Source: Paramarasmius palmivorus (taxonomy: Eukaryota; Basidiomycota; Agaricomycetes; Agaricales; Marasmiaceae). Taken from it: 64,000 bases of DNA. This document shows positions 44,879 through 57,402 of this stretch, piece by piece (the stretch's first letter is position 1; every line of letters starts with the position of its first letter). The notes beneath the pieces were generated by a model. It ran no database searches. It was not told the DNA's origin and saw only the letters and a program-made list of their open reading frames with translations. The translations under genes were made by a program, and so were the position numbers. Location: NCBI GenBank assembly GCA_037176845.1, contig JAYKXP010000040.1, forward strand, positions 310,001-374,000, read 5' to 3'.

Positions 44879-44886
44879 CATATATA
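44879..44886 (-). promoter_or_regulatory. TATA-like box of MFS-2
   Basis: TATATATG on the minus strand about 57 bp before the ATG; compare the similar box of MFS-1. Confidence 0.35.
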
Positions 44887-45311
44887 CCTGCCACGGACAT
44901 CCAAGGAATACTCCCATTTAGAAATTTTGTCATTTACCGCTGAAGCCATTGAGAAGACTCGGGTCTCTGAGTAAGCACTTCGGTGAGAAGGCGCCCTAAG
45001 TTGAGCTCAACCACCAGCAGGAAGGCATACAATACGCTGTGATATACCCTTCGTGGAAAGTTTGGGTTCGGTTTAATGAGGCTTCAACGGCATAGTAAAT
45101 GCAGGATGGAAGAAGAGTCTAAGAGACTTCCTCGGCTCGATCAAAAAGTATTGCATCAACGAGCTGCCGTTAGATTGCCGCCGGAGTAACGATGACCACG
45201 AGCGGTCCGCTAAACCGCCGCCGACATTGGATTAGGGATGATTCAGAACGAATAAATTACCTCTATACCACATATACATATAAGACTTTGAATCAAAGAC
45301 AGTCATAACCC
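44887..45311. other. Intergenic between MFS-2 and MFS-3
   Basis: About 0.4 kb with no recognised feature; it contains the MFS-2 upstream region and the MFS-3 3' flank. Confidence 0.4.
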
Positions 45312-47436
45312 TCATATCTTCCCGAACATTTTCTTTAGCATGATATGCCTCGCCACTAATGCAAGCATGATCCCAATTAAGGTGCAGACCCCTTTACAAA
45401 GGCTTGAAGCACATTCGAGTTAAAGGGTCCAAAACCACATACCAGCATAAATTCCCATAGCCCGTATTCCCGCCGCCTTATTGACCTCTCCGGACGTTGG
45501 TGGTCCAAACAAACCGGCGCAGGCCAAAAACAGCATCAAGAGCCCGACACGGCGCGATAGCTCGTCTTTGTCCCCAAGATCAATGATTGGCTGCCAGAGA
45601 AGTGCGGCGTACGACCCTGCCGAGAATCTTGAGAGAATAAAACATTCAACAGAATTTTCAGCATTTGACATGGGGATGCGCTCACCCAAATACAATGGCG
45701 ATAGCAATGAATGCCGGCTGCGTTTCGACAGTGGGCCAGCAGAGAATTACTATCCCTGCAATGAACGTCGAAGGGATCATATGGTTGATTGGGCCTGTGA
45801 GCAATAGTTCTGAAGCGTATATTAAGTAGTGAAGGTAGTATGCTTACCGATGTAAGTGGCAATAACCCCTGCTGCAATCCGACCCACACCTGAACTACCA
45901 TTCATGATAGCTACAAGGTTGTAGGAAGCACTTTCAGGTATTCCTTTTGACACCGCAGTTGCTGCGATGTATGTCATGACTATAGAATGTTAATATGTGG
46001 CGACGGGGTTAAAAAAACGAGGACACGGTACAGGTATAGAGTCCGACATAGACTAGCAATGTGGCCAAACAATATGCGACGAACTGCAGTGACTTTAGGG
46101 GCTTGATACCTATCAATGGCCCTTGAGGATATGTCGGGGGCAATCGTCTACGAATAATCTAAACCAAGCATTCTCAGAACGAATCAAGAGTGCATAGAAA
46201 TCATTTTTACTGACGATATTCGCGAATGAAAGAGTTACAAGCTCAATGAGTGCAAAAACACGCATGGTCCACGAAAACCTAACACCAGATCATTGGTTAG
46301 GCACGTGTAAGAGAAGATCAGCGACGTATGAATGACGCACCCAATATGAGGAAGCAGCGATCTGGCGATCACCGGAAGGAGCGTCCCACCGAGAGAAGAC
46401 CCAGCGGCTGAAAACCCTAACGCTAACGCGCGTTTATCCTTGAACCACTGCGCAAGAATTGCTGTCAGCGGCCCTACGATTATCCCACAAGCCAACTGAA
46501 ATGTCGGAGAAGGGCTCTGAGTATAACAAAAAATGAAGTTTCAAGGTATCCTTACGCCGGTGGTGATTCCTTGACAGATCAGAAATTGCCAATACTGCGT
46601 GCACTGACCCACGAGAAGAGTGGCAACGACGAGCATGGCACTAGCAGCAATGAATATCGAATGAAAGTATCCCATGTCAAACAAACGGCCAACGATCATG
46701 CAAGGCATGAATGTCAAAAAACACTACAGCCGTGAGCACTACTGTTATGCATGTAATATGACAAAAAGCTCACTTGTATCGATCCAATCCATGCACTTCA
46801 GGGATAGTTTAAAATGTAATAAGAATCTAAAAGTGGCTACCCACATGTCGGAAGATGACGATTCCTTGAGAAGCGAGTGCTGATAGAACGCCTGGAAAAC
46901 CTGTAGTGGGAAAACATGTGTTTGTATGGAGCGTCATGCTGCGATGTTTGCGGACAAGCACGACCTACCCCCCAAGATCCTGTCAGGCCGAACCTGAATA
47001 TGAATAGTCAGTGACAGGCAGCCAAAAATATGGAGACGACAAAGAATTTTCGTTCGTATCGGCGGCATCTTCAAAAGTTGGGTACACAAGGAAATCAAGG
47101 GTTGGTGCTGATACTCACGCAGTAAAAGTACAACAGCTTATCTGTGGATTAGGTACAATCAGTGTGATGTCGATTCGTAGTATAGCCGTGAAAATTATTC
47201 ACCCCAAAAACCACCAGCCAAGCACGAAAACCGCCATCGGGTACTTTATCCACATCCTCAACCGTATGCGCTTCATTGTCCAAGACTCTGGAATTGCTCT
47301 TCTCCGTCGCGGTAAAATTGCCTTCTTTCAACTTCTCATCGCTGGGGTTTGATTCCACAGTAGCAACAAGGGTCGCAGTAGAGCAAACAGTGTCCGCAGA
47401 TTGAAAAGAAGGCAGTTTCGGTCTCGATGGGTCCAT
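45312..47436 (-). CDS. MFS transporter, monocarboxylate-permease type (MFS-3)
   Basis: Thirteen exons give 459 residues: 47436-47203, 47141-47119, 46993-46969, 46900-46845, 46795-46774, 46723-46556, 46495-46341, 46278-46215, 46158-46032, 45979-45848, 45794-45686, 45627-45443 and 45391-45312. It belongs to the same family (VPDGGFRAW, AQWFKDKRALALG) but is more diverged than MFS-1 and MFS-2. Exon lengths are conserved except that the 191-nt eighth exon of the paralogues is split into 64 + 127 nt by an extra intron. The N-terminal cytoplasmic tail is longer. The start chosen is MDPSRPKL; an upstream non-ATG extension was ignored. The substrate is unknown. Confidence 0.85.
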
Positions 47437-49159
47437 GACAGAGATAGGGGGTTGATACTGCCAGACATTCCTTGCAACCTTGTTCAATTTATAAACGGAG
47501 AGAAGAATTATCAAGATGGTCTAGTACTAGTAGCACATATTAAGAGTAAAACACGGAAAGGTGACCTGCAGAAGTCAAGGTTCATTTCCGGTGACGGGGT
47601 TTGCAGCCCAATGGCAAGCACACTAGAAATGCTATGAAGTATGGTTTTACATTCCGATTGCACTTTCCTGTATTAGTCCGGCATTCGAGCGGGAATGTGA
47701 GTCGGTATGTTGTAACAAACGAGCGAAGTGAAACCACCAAACTGGAAGCCAATTGCGACATTGTGCTACAATACCAATACACCGCGAAGAGAGAGTACGA
47801 GGTAGTTCACCACGTACACACCCACGAGAACGAGTTCATTAATACCCACTAGGCAACGCCACAACTTGAAAGCAACGCGATCAGAGGGACGTGTTTGACG
47901 ATGCTGTGTAAGTACCCGGTGCAATATCTCCTCTCTTGCCGAGTGTCCAGCATTTGGAGATGATGGCGCATTCATCGTGACTTATGAGTCAGTGTACAGA
48001 CCTCTGGTTATAGGAAACGCATGAGGGAAGGAACAGGTGATTGAAAGTGCAATCCTGATCCCGATGGGTATGGTTCATCTATGCTACTGATAAGATTGCA
48101 CGTCAATCTGACTTTATATACCCTTGCGAGATGGCTCGCGAGGCCATCAGTAAAGTTACGTCAAATGGCATTTTGGCACTAGAGCGGCATGCCCGCGGCA
48201 TTTTGGGCCGAAATGCCAAATGCTAAATGGTAGGCCCCCTTGGACGGGATGCCGGTGCTCTGATCCGTTGTAGCTCTGACGGCAAAATGCCGAAATGCCA
48301 ATATGGTAAATGGTCGGTCCCTCTAACTATGAATCTTTAATACTTTGACTGCGGAAATGTTAGCAATTATGCATAACATTGAAAGATAGATATTATAGCT
48401 ATCATTTTTCATACTGTAGAGACTTCCTTGCCCTATAGTTCAGTGTACCGAAAGTATGTAACGTCACGTAAATCGGTGCCCCGGTCCTCACCGTCCCGAC
48501 AACAGGGACCCCGCAACTGCAACATGTATAAGGTCAACATGTACCTGTACAAGTGCAAGACTCTGTCTGCTTTGGACCAGCATCTTGTGCATTTGGCACT
48601 CAGCATTTCAAAATGCCAAAAATGTCATTAAATGCCGAAATGCTCGTTGCAACCTTACTGATGGCCCGACTCGTTTGGCACCAACATGAATACTCCTCGT
48701 CTCATTATTCTTCATGTCACGATCAAGAGCCAAGCGTTGGATAATGGATAGACCTTCTCGGAGCTGAGTACCATCATTCCGGAGCGGAGTCCTCACATTG
48801 TTGCGTTTATGGTATTGAATAGCCAATGCTGCTTTGAGGAAATTGCGGTTAAATGACGGAAGAAGAGGCTCCTTGGTGGAGATCAGTTTGTACTAAAGAT
48901 CATACGAAGCTGAATAGCACATACCCTTGCTCTTTTGCATGTCACTGCGACCCTCTCCTTGGGCAGATAATAACCCTACCGTGACGTACCCATGAAAACA
49001 TCCATTGATCCAACCTTCCTTCCAACAAGAGCTTCTCGTGAGCAATTGATGACCTTTGATCGGTCCGGTTCAATTGGCAAATTGATCAGATACTATCTGA
49101 TCGATGATCATTCTGGACACGCGGTCACGCCACTGTCAAGCTACACATGGCACCCTAGC
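47437..49159. other. Long non-coding stretch with AAATGCC-type words
   Basis: No gene recognised in about 1.7 kb. Between 48160 and 48660 the words ggcattt, aaatgcc and gccgaaatgc recur on both strands (for example near 48167, 48212, 48221, 48290, 48602 and 48632), suggesting a degenerate repeat or foldback remnant. Confidence 0.45.
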
Positions 49160-49345
49160 GCTTAGCGCCAGGGGGCCTGTGACCTATGACCTCGCCATCC
49201 GGATTTCGAGGTTTGTGACCCTCGAAATTCTTCGGATCTGGCGCCCAAAGCTACCAGATGTTGACGAAAATTGGGCGCTTTTCGGAGGTCAATTCGGACA
49301 CCTTCCGCGGCGTGTGACCATCCGAATCAATCGAAATCAGTACAA
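49160..49345. repeat. Possible relative of the 54425 foldback element
   Basis: It shares cctgtgacctcg.catccgga, gaaaattg and gtgtgaccatccgaat.aa blocks in the same order as the minus strand of 54425-54582, but is more diverged and has no clean terminal repeat. Confidence 0.4.
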
Positions 49346-49744
49346 TCACGTCAAAAGCAGTCACAACCACTTCGCAAAATAGCATATATAAGGTATTGAA
49401 ATCATTTATCATTCAATGGAACAAAGACTCATAAAGGGTGTTGGTGTTGTCTAGGTGAAAGTTGCCCTGGGAACTAGCCTATGAACGTTGATGAACCCTC
49501 GTTGTTAAATTTTGACTGCAGGTCTAGGAATCATTGTATCCCATTGACTTCATTCAATCAAGCCTCTGGTATCAGTGAGATTGAGTTGTTCACGCCAATT
49601 CTTTAGCCCTCGGAACAATGATCTTTTAGCGCTCACTGCAAGGGCTATAAAGCCGATTAATAATTCTCGGGTCGGACTGTCGTTCCCTACCATCATTCTG
49701 CCGCCTCCCGTGGAAGACAACCGACAAAGACACTGCCACATCCA
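49346..49744. other. Upstream region of amidohydrolase
   Basis: Non-coding. A tatataagg motif lies at 49384-49392, about 350 bp before the ATG, too far to assign to this gene with confidence. Confidence 0.35.
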
Positions 49745-52299
49745 ATGCCAAACAGTTTTGCTTGGAGTGCTCTGGTCGCAGCGCTTGCACTACTCTTAGT
49801 TTACCCTACCCTCCCTGCAAAAGACGCGTACATTCTCTGTTCACCACCTGGCAACCGGTCGATTCACACTGTAGACGCGTATAACACCATTTTGGAATGT
49901 ATCTTTGTCCAAAATTCCCGAATCATTGCTACCGGATCACTGGGTACTTTTCGCCACCTTTCTTTGGTAATTAGAGCAGTATTCTCAACACCGTGTCCCA
50001 GACGAAGTACAACGAGAGTGGCACTCAAGCTCAAAAACCTTTCCTTTCCGCGTCAATGTTGCTGTCAAGCATCTCCCGCCGCACTCGGTTGTTATCCCCG
50101 GTTTAAGTGGTGAGTGATGCTTTCTGTTCGGTAGTCGATACACTATCTAAGTCACTATCATGGGACAGACTCGCATGCACATATTCTGGAATATGGGAAG
50201 AACGCACAGCTACCTCTCGAGGAAGCTGGAAGTGCAAATGGTATGCCATGTTTTCAGTAACTCCGAGAGTTGGTTCTCAATCCAACCTCCAGAAACCGTG
50301 GCGCTTGTTCGCCAATACATCCTATCACGGAAAGATCTCTACAACGATCGTTCCAAAATCATTCTCGGTGGCGGTTGGGACCACGCGTCTTGGCCGAGTG
50401 GCGGCTTTCCGACAGCGGTATGGGTTTCAGAGTCGCCTAGCTGAATTTTACCTGACAGCCTCTATCAAGGCTGATCTCGATGCTGATCCGGTTATTCGAG
50501 GAAGATCTGTTGTTCTTCAGAGCAAGGACTGTCACGCTCTGTGGCTATCTACCGCCGCACTCGACCATTGTGGCGACCCCGCGGCGCTACCTCACTTCAT
50601 AGAAGGTGGTGTTATATTGCGAGACCAAGCAGGCTATCCAACCGGTACAGTTGAACTCATTCATAAATAATACCTGTCCCTCACAAATAACAGGCGTCTT
50701 ACTCGATAATGCACAGGGATATATCAAGCTTCCTGAGCCTACGGAAGTGGAGCTTCAAGAGCGGTTCTATGCAGCAGTAAAAGACGCCTTATCGTATGGG
50801 TTGACATCCATTCACGATGCAGGTCTTGACCCCATATCTCTAGATTTCTTTGAGCGGTCAGTTGACTGTTTGAGCGCTTAGTGTCGTGGATTGACTGGTG
50901 GTTCCATTTTAGAGAAGCGAAGCGCAAACCTTTACCGGTAAGCAACCAATCACCTGATAAATCTCTGGCCGATTATCGAGATGTATTTCTCTAGCTCCGA
51001 TTATATGCTATGAGGCATTTCGACGAACGTGATAACTACTGGGGAAATTCCACGAGGCCCTACTCAGGAATTACGCTTAGCGCTCGGAGCGTGAAAATTT
51101 TTGCCGATGGTATGGTTTCCATTACATATTATCGTTGACAATTGAATACTAGCGTCAATGATAGGCGCGTTACGCACTGGAGGCGCAGCAGTAAGCCGTT
51201 GATAACGCTATGACTCTGAAAACGCTCACCAAGATATCCAGCTACACCACCATTACCATGATAATCCTTCGACTAATGGTTTCATGCGAATCTCAAAGGA
51301 AATCCTTTTTGATGTAATCCCCCGTTTCCTGAAGGATGGATGGCAAGTTGTGAGTGTTGTTCGAGCTAGAACCAGTTATCCACCTCTACAGCTGATCAAT
51401 CAGAACGTGCACGCCATCGGTGATAGAGCAAATGGGATTGTCTTGGACGCTTTTGAGTCAGCTCTGGCAGGTTCAAATGTAACAGCATTGAGACCTCGGC
51501 TGGAACATGCACAGATCCTATCGAGTCATGACATGAGGCGCCTAGGAAAGCTAGGAGGTGTGTATGTAATGAATTGAGCGCTTGAAATACTGACGGGTAT
51601 CTTCAAAGTTATTGCTAGTATTCAGCCAACGCACGCGTAAGTGTCTATAGCGGAACAATGGGCGTCCCGAATGCATTCCTTACCCTCCCATCTTTCAGCA
51701 TCAGTGATATGTCTTACGCTGAGAACCGCCTAGTATGCGACTTCTACTGTTAAATCGATAATCAAGCAGAGGAGCGCTAATTAACAGCTATTTCTAGGGC
51801 CCTGAACGCGTTAAAAATCTATATGCCTTCCGTTCCATTATAGATAGTGGAACAAGGGTAACGTTAGGAACAGACTTTCCGGTAGAAGATATCAATCCAT
51901 TCAAGACCTTTTACGCGGCAATTACACGGACGACCCCTGATGGACAATCCCCTCATGGCAGTGGTGGTTGGTCAGTCCCGTATTCCTCTGAAGTTCGCCG
52001 TGTTTTTGGGGCTAACATTTTTCTGTAGGTTCCCTGAGCAATGTCTCACCAGGTGTGAAGCGCTCCGAGGTCCGTCTTCTCCTTCAGCTAGCCTCGTCAT
52101 ACTGATTCAAAGTAGGTATGACCATCGATCCCGCATACGCGTCTTTCACTGAATCAATCTTGGGATCGCTTGAGCCGGAAAACTTGCCGACTTTGTTGTT
52201 CTTTCGCAAGATATCATGACAGTACCAGTCAACGAAATCATGAACACAAAGGTACTGGCTACAGTCATTGATGGCGAAGTCGTTTATGGAGCTTTATAA
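49745..52299 (+). CDS. Amidohydrolase family 3 (YtcJ-like), late 1-bp frameshift
   Basis: The ATG is followed by a hydrophobic segment (signal anchor, residues 5-22). About fourteen exons can be chained with GT/AG sites. Conserved blocks occur in order: VVIPGLSDSHAHILEYG (metal-binding His pair), GGGWDHASWP, a SKDCHALWLST block, GLTSIHDAG, NVHAIGDRAN (His), LEHAQIL (His), and VTLGTDFPVEDINPF (metal Asp). The final block SLEPGKLADFVVL is broken: at 52176-52180 one G is missing, so the frame as given ends early; the expected stop is 52297-52299. The family hydrolyses N-substituted amides or formamides. The entry of the protein to the secretory pathway is suggested by the N-terminus. Decay or sequence error are both possible. 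Confidence 0.78.
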
Positions 52300-52374
52300 A
52301 CGGTCCAACCCATCCCTTGTCAATTCATGTACGGATCATATCGTTTCCTCGACTTACACGATCAGGCAGTGGTA

Positions 52375-53621
52375 CTAGTGTCCCATGTCGTGTCTATCGT
52401 AGAGAATAAAATGTCTCGGCCTTGTGCCATAGCCGGTGCCTCCGAATTCCCTAGACTGTGAAGACGTAGTATTACGCGGCATCCCTGTGCAGTAATTAGG
52501 GAAAGTAAAAGATATACCGAAGTGGCTTACTGCACACGATGTGATAAAAACGAAAAGTCTAGCGACTCCGGGTATCAGGTCAGTCTTCATGACAATTTCT
52601 AGGCATAAAACGACTCACGGGCATATGAAGAGCGAGAACGACCCGTGTTCATATGAACCTGCCACAACTGCCATTAACGCACCTTGACTACAAGTTAGAT
52701 AGACCATTTTCAGACACAAAGACACACCGAAAATGGCTATGAAAACATAGACCCCATCCCTAAGTAAAATTGACGCGATTCTGGGGGTTGTAGACCAGGT
52801 CTCCTTCAAAAGCGTTGTTTTTCTAATGGTCAGGCCGTGTATGACGATTTGAACGATAATTTCAGGAACTCTGCAATTCTTGTATCACTTTTGTTATCTG
52901 CTGTGAACAATCCAGACTCACATAAAAGCGACCGTGCCAGGCGCCTCCTCGAGGGCTCCAGAAGTTATACAAAGGTGATCGAATTCGGCTCTCATGTAGA
53001 CGTCCCAGTATCTGATGATGGTCCAGATAGTTGCGGCATGTCTCAGAAGATAGATTGCAACCAGTAGAGCCCCAATCTTGATGCTCTTCGAATATAACGC
53101 GTACACTAGATTCAAGTCAAACAAGCGGAGCTCGCTAATGCGCGGTACGGACCCCGTAACATTAGTATAGCATGTAGCGCTGCAAGCATCACATAGGATG
53201 ACAGTGCTTTGAATGCTGAGTATGGTGCGCAAATGGTCAAAGGTATATCTTTGTATCGACATCTCCATAATGCCGAGACGGAGATGTTACAGCTGCGAAG
53301 ACAAGTCAGCCGTTGCAAACGACAAGTTTTGTGATACTTATCCGTACAGCTGAAAGGCAAGGGCGAAGTATCTCAAGAATAGAAAGAGTGCTTGAACGAC
53401 AGTCAATTGTGAAGGCGATCTAACAAAGTCAGTCCCTGCTGTAGATCAAAACCAGCTTTTGTTACCTCCATATAAGCGTCTTCTCTGCTTCCCGAGTGAC
53501 GTATACATCGTATACGCTCAAGAATAATCCTATACCTGTAAAGTCCAATTAGTAAGGATAATAAATAAAGCACATGTATAGCTCGTGCCTACATACCGGT
53601 TGCGGCTAGCTGCGTATTCAT
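52375..53621 (-). CDS. Fungal multi-pass membrane protein, DUF6533-like start
   Basis: Exons can be chained from ATG 53621: MNTQLAATG, then LFLSVYDVYVTREAEKTLIW, then QLTVVQALFLFLRYFALAFQ, a typical opening of Agaricomycete DUF6533 proteins. Later helices include YVMLAALHAILMLRVYALYS and VYVFIAIFGVSLCLKMVYLT. The spliced frame runs to the stop at 52375-52377. The boundary near 52615 is uncertain because the downstream phase does not fit the obvious donor, so the last 60 residues are tentative. About seven helices are expected. Function unknown. Confidence 0.6.
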
Positions 53622-54424
53622 CTCCACACAGAGCGAAATGGACTCAAAGACTGGGCTAGCCCTTCTCTTTTAAAACGTTCATAGGGGCTAATAGAAAACC
53701 AATTGGACACCGTATTCATAGACCCTGTTCCCTTACTCAATGCAAATCGTTCCACGTCACACCTTGGAGTCGTGAAGGAGACCCCGATGTATCCAGACTC
53801 GTGTATTCATTTGACCCGGTTGCTGTTTCTGAAGGTTCAGGGTCAAGGCATCGTGGGTAATCAAGCCCGACTCGGACCTGAAACCACAGGATGCTCCTAC
53901 GGGTGCCATTTCAAAAATCTATCGAGGAGAGTACAGATGAGATATCATGGCTACATCGGTTCGGACCCACTAACCTACACATGTCAATCCCCTTCATGCT
54001 TTCATGAAATGCTGTTGAGGTATTGATTCTGCCCTCGTGGCAACCGGAGGCGACAAAAGAACATTATTTCTGCCAACACAAGGACATGTAACAATGACTT
54101 TCCCATCGGCTGTTCGAGAGCTTGTACGGAGGTCTTTGTAACGTATAGAGATCTCGCAATAACGACCTCTAGAATGTTAAGGACGATTTTTCGGAAGATG
54201 CGACACATACTCACCTTTACGGTCTTTGCCCATGAATGATGACCAAACAACACATAGCTACCCTTCAGGGACTCCAAAGACGAATCCAAGAATCTACAAG
54301 CAGTTCAAGGCATTATCGTTTGAGAAACGTTCTTCCAGTTTTACAGTTTTACGCGGACTTGAGACCGTGATGGGCGAAAAGAAAGGGACGGTGTGACACG
54401 ATGTCACGAATTAATCACGCTCTG
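53622..54424. other. No gene recognised
   Basis: About 0.8 kb with short open frames only; a 95-codon minus-strand frame at 54002-54289 has no recognisable similarity. Confidence 0.4.
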
Positions 54425-54582
54425 CTGGGGTATTTCGTTCAATTCGGATGGTCACAGGTCACGGAGGTCTCATCCGAACAATTTTCGGCGGTCACAGACC
54501 TCCAAGATCCCATCCGAATAGTCACTTCCGGATAGCGAGGTCACAGGTCACACCCCCATCCGAATTGAACGAAATACCCCAG
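54425..54582. mobile_element. 158-bp foldback/MITE-like element
   Basis: The ends are perfect 27-bp inverted repeats beginning CTGGGGTATTTCGTTCAATT. The interior is also rich in inverted ggtcacaggtcac/gtgacctgtgacc and catccgaa/ttcggatg blocks. No coding capacity. A target duplication is not evident. Confidence 0.7.
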
Positions 54583-55125
54583 TATTCGACTGACTCCAGG
54601 TCACTGGTCACCAACTGGTCACCGACCGAGATTCAAGGGTCTAATTATCCAAATTTGGTAATTGTCACGCGTTTCTATCGCAAATGAACACCTCTGTTCA
54701 CAAAGTCACAGGTCACACCCTGTGATGGTACAGTATACTTAGCGCCGAGTCACGGCTTGAGCGCTTCAGGAGGTTGAAACGTTGACCACCAAGAACCGTC
54801 TTTGCGAAGACCCTGCTATCGGCGGGGCAGTGAGCAGGTTAGTATGGTCAGCATATTGGATCCATGATGCAGAACTCATCCTATTTGCTCTCATTTTGAT
54901 GTCCCACTTCAGCGAAGAACTCTACTCGTCCCATAAGTAATGTTGTGAACACTTCCATATACTTCGCGCGACGTTATTGAGTAGACGATGAGCATTCGAC
55001 CAATAGTTCACTTAATTAACTTCGTGGCATAATACATTCAACCGTTACTGCTGATTTCCGATTATATCCGACTCATCTGCTCAAAACTATAATTAGCCCA
55101 GGATCCTGCAGTTTCGGGCAGAGCC
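54583..55125. other. No gene recognised
   Basis: Non-coding, with leftover gtcac-type words next to the foldback element (54598-54716). Confidence 0.4.
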
Positions 55126-57194
55126 TCACTTCGTCCTTGGCTCAACGATCAGAGGTAGCGTTGTCCCCATTTCTTCTTTTCCGATTATGACTGGAACACA
55201 TATCACTGTCATGAAGTCCTTAATCTCGACACCGCTGGGAAGGCCAAACTGGAACCGGTCGAGCAAACCAGCCAGCAGCACGTATATTTCCATCAGCGCA
55301 AAGCGCCAGCCGATGCAGCCTTTCGATCCGCCACCTGAGCAAATGATAAATCGTTCGACATGAAACGAATAGCATTAAGACGTACTGAATGAGAGTAGAT
55401 TAGATGTCATGCCGACAGTTACTGCATGTGATGAAGTTAGAGAGTGGCGGAAGAAGCGAGAGGGATTCCATGTGTCCGCATCGTCCCCCCATACAACCTT
55501 TAATCTGGAATGCAGTTGTTAAAAACCATCTCCTTCACCGGAAGAAAAAACAGATCGAACCGGTTATACATGGTAATGTCAATAACAATGCGTTGACCGG
55601 GAAGAACCTGCAAGCGTGGGATGTTACCGCCAGTAGCGGATTCAATTGGTATTTGGAGAGGTATTGTGTCCGCAACATCTGGTGATCGTAGCAGCTGGTG
55701 TACAATAGGGTGTAGTCTCAAGGCTTCCTGCTATACACATTTAGCAGACCTCTCTTGTATTTTGCAGGAACACGGACCTTCACACATGCTCCTAACCACC
55801 CCTCAGAGAGCTCATCGTAGTCCTCTGCGATCAAATCTCCATGACGTTTGTCCCTAAGGCACTGAATTTCTTCGTACACTTTCTGTTGGTCAAGAGAGTG
55901 CCGACTGAGTTCGCAAAGGACCCATGCAAGGGTAAACGCAGTTGTATGGTGACCGGCCTGGATAAGCGTTGAGATTTGGGCAAGAACTTCGTGCTCAGCA
56001 AGCCTCTTGTTTGGACTTTCGGCTTTGTTCGCCCTGTCTGTTTCGGCCAGCGTCACCACAGGCTCTATGAAGAACAATGAATCACACCTAGAATACTCAA
56101 AACATCCTTCTCTGGTAAGTATGGTTTTGAAACCCCATGTTCATCGACTAGTAGCCCGGTTGTCTGCATAAATTCTCTTGCCAGTTCGGTCGATACCCTG
56201 ATATATTCAGCTAAGACTCGATCCATCTTGGTCGGAAAGTATTTCGCCTGGATGTAACAGACGGAATCAGGCAGATAACGAGGGAGAGCTTGCACAAGTG
56301 TTCCAATCGGGGACGGCTGGACACTGATGTTACTGTGTTTAATCCCTTAGAGCAGATTGGATACTGATAATTTATGAACGCGCACTCAACGTCATGTAAC
56401 ACGGGTGCCAGCTTGCTCGGCGTGTTCACAAGAGATCCGAAGTCGTGATTGAATGCACCTGCGACATGAATATATTTAAAACTCTGGGGTTAGCACTTTA
56501 ATCAGGTTTCAACACTCACTTTCACCGATTATATCCAACGTTGACTTGTTTAGCCATGGAATGATGTCAAGACTTGGTGCCTGTTTTTGGACTTCAGCAT
56601 ACAGCATGTCTGCCAGCTATTGTTGCGTTAGCCTCCCCTAGCAGAGAGAATGAACGTAGCGTACGTGTGATACGTGTCGTCGAAAGAGCGGTATGAAGCC
56701 CTGTATATGGCCTGTTGAGAATGCGGGGCTGAGAACTCGTCGGTGTCGTTTATGATCCTCCGCAACGGCCCATACAATACCGCGTCCGAAGAACTTCTCG
56801 AGGAATCTTCTCCTATCCTTTGTAGGGGGATAGTTTAACACACGTTCTTGAAGGACATGATGAATGGCACGGGGATCGGCAGTCACAAGGATGGTTTCCT
56901 GTCAGAATCCAGACCGGAAAAAATAAGCGACCTGTTTCAGGAATTCTATACACGAATACGTACTCCGAAACACCCAGGGATCTTGTATGTGGGCCCAAAC
57001 TCCTCTGCCCATTGAAAGGTCAAATCACCGATCTGCTCCTCAAGCGTAAGCCTGTATTCCACCCCAAGCAGGTATCCATCGCCCTGAGGTCCGCGTAGTT
57101 CGTCCAGTCTTCTCCGCACGTTTGCGAAATATACAACAGCGACACAAGTGAGTGCAATAACGGCTAAAACGAGGTCAGAGAGATAAATAGCCAT
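55126..57194 (-). CDS. Cytochrome P450 (P450-1)
   Basis: Nine exons give 553 residues: 57194-56964, 56898-56665, 56616-56520, 56458-56386, 56332-56088, 56064-55778, 55727-55561, 55504-55386 and 55334-55126. An N-terminal membrane anchor (LVLAVIALTCVAVVYFA) places it on the ER. The I-helix oxygen-binding motif is AGHHTT. The ExxR helix begins EALRLHP. The heme-binding loop spans an intron and reads FSGGSKGCIG with Cys as thiolate ligand; Lys replaces the usual Arg. The frame is complete and all splice sites GT/AG. It is a monooxygenase of an Agaricomycete expansion. It lies in tandem, same strand, with its paralogue at 57403. Substrate unknown. Confidence 0.87.
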
Positions 57195-57228
57195 GATGGG
57201 ACTGATTACGCACCACGAGTGCTTATAG

Positions 57229-57236
57229 TATTTATA
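57229..57236 (-). promoter_or_regulatory. TATA-like box of P450-1
   Basis: TATAAATA on the minus strand about 35 bp before the P450-1 ATG. Confidence 0.4.
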
Positions 57237-57402
57237 TGTGCAGTGGTCGGCTGACATTAAATAGGTTCGAAGGTTCGCAAGAAATGACCTATCTCGTAAC
57301 GCGTCAGTTAGCGTATAGTTACGGTGATGTTCGGTGAGGTGTGTTCAGATAGCGTGGATTAAACAACGCTGCAGAGGATTATAAAGAGAAAAGTAATGAG
57401 CT

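Noticed and set aside
55126..57194. Abnormal heme loop with an extra glycine in P450-1
   Set aside because: Re-reading across the intron gives FSGGSKGC, the normal spacing; the extra residue was a counting slip.
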